Assembly (NCBI RefSeq): GCF_028769735.1
Contig: NC_088170.1
Coordinates: forward strand, 51,369,585-51,433,584
DNA from: Zonotrichia leucophrys gambelii
Lineage: Eukaryota; Chordata; Aves; Passeriformes; Passerellidae
Length of the DNA stretch: 64,000 nt
Direction of reading: 5' to 3'
Shown: in pieces, positions 63,784 through 64,000 of the stretch
Layout of the letters: each line of letters opens with the position of its first letter
How positions within the stretch are numbered: the first letter of the stretch is position 1
Position numbers and translations under genes: made by a program
Notes under the pieces: generated by a model
Database searches by the model: none
What the model saw: the letters and a program-made list of their open reading frames with translations, nothing else
Told to the model about the DNA's origin: nothing

Positions 63784-64000
63784 TTTTTCTGTTCTTATGC
63801 ATTTATGAAGTTTATGTATTATGACGTGTATTGAAAGTGGAAAAGAGGACAGGCCACTTGGGAGGATTACAAGAATGTTGTCAGGGATGTAATGTGCAAA
63901 GCTATTTGGAATTAATTTTTTCAGGCTATGTAATGGACAACAGAAAGGGCTTCTTCAAGTGCAACATTAGCAAAAGGAAGATGGGAAAATAATGGCCTGC
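63784..64000. other. Unassigned sequence to the window end
   Basis: About 220 bases of ordinary A+T-rich DNA. Nothing recognised. Confidence 0.5.

Overview
This window looks like vertebrate, almost certainly avian and probably passerine, nuclear DNA with no recognisable complete gene. The avian call rests on several CR1 LINE copies (some keep translatable ORF2 pieces, most 3' ends carry the TGATTCTG/TCATAGAAT-type tail) and on endogenous-retrovirus LTRs of the kind common in birds. Two of the LTRs have intact target-site duplications: one of 5 bp (63151-63778, ERVL-like) and one of 6 bp (37393-37767, ERVK-like). Most of the window is A+T-rich, single-copy-looking sequence with short chance reading frames. 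That fits a gene desert or the interior of a very large intron.

Layout. 1-9.5 kb: unique sequence, an LTR-like block with TATA and polyadenylation signals (about 2900-3370), a second repeat with three 47-bp direct repeats (4262-4765), a short CR1 3' end (7733-7905) and a longer, internally deleted CR1 (8385-9445), both on the minus strand. 12.6-14.1 kb: a CR1 nested in another CR1, then a G+C-richer LTR (13424-14100). 16.2-16.8 kb: a CR1 ORF2 fragment, plus strand. 17-30 kb: unique A+T-rich DNA with small palindromes and T-tracts. 30.2-30.4 kb: the 3' part of an ERVL-type LTR. 35.6-35.8 kb: the best, still weak, candidate protein-coding exon, minus strand. 37.4-37.8 kb: ERVK-type solo LTR, minus strand. 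39.9-40.3 kb: possible degraded LTR. 43.9-44.4 kb: a nine-copy 56-bp minisatellite, with a perfect 46-bp palindrome about 430 bp downstream. 55.3-55.7 kb: CR1 3' end. About 57.4-57.6 kb: possible LTR. 63.15-63.78 kb: ERVL-type solo LTR.

No tRNA, rRNA, CRISPR array or conserved coding gene could be supported. Family names for repeats come from recognition of avian repeat sequence and of CR1 ORF2 protein, not from a database search. The most unusual features are the minisatellite with its neighbouring palindrome, the LTR with an expanded AAGTTAATT motif, the nested and rearranged CR1 copies, and the candidate exon at 35556-35794.
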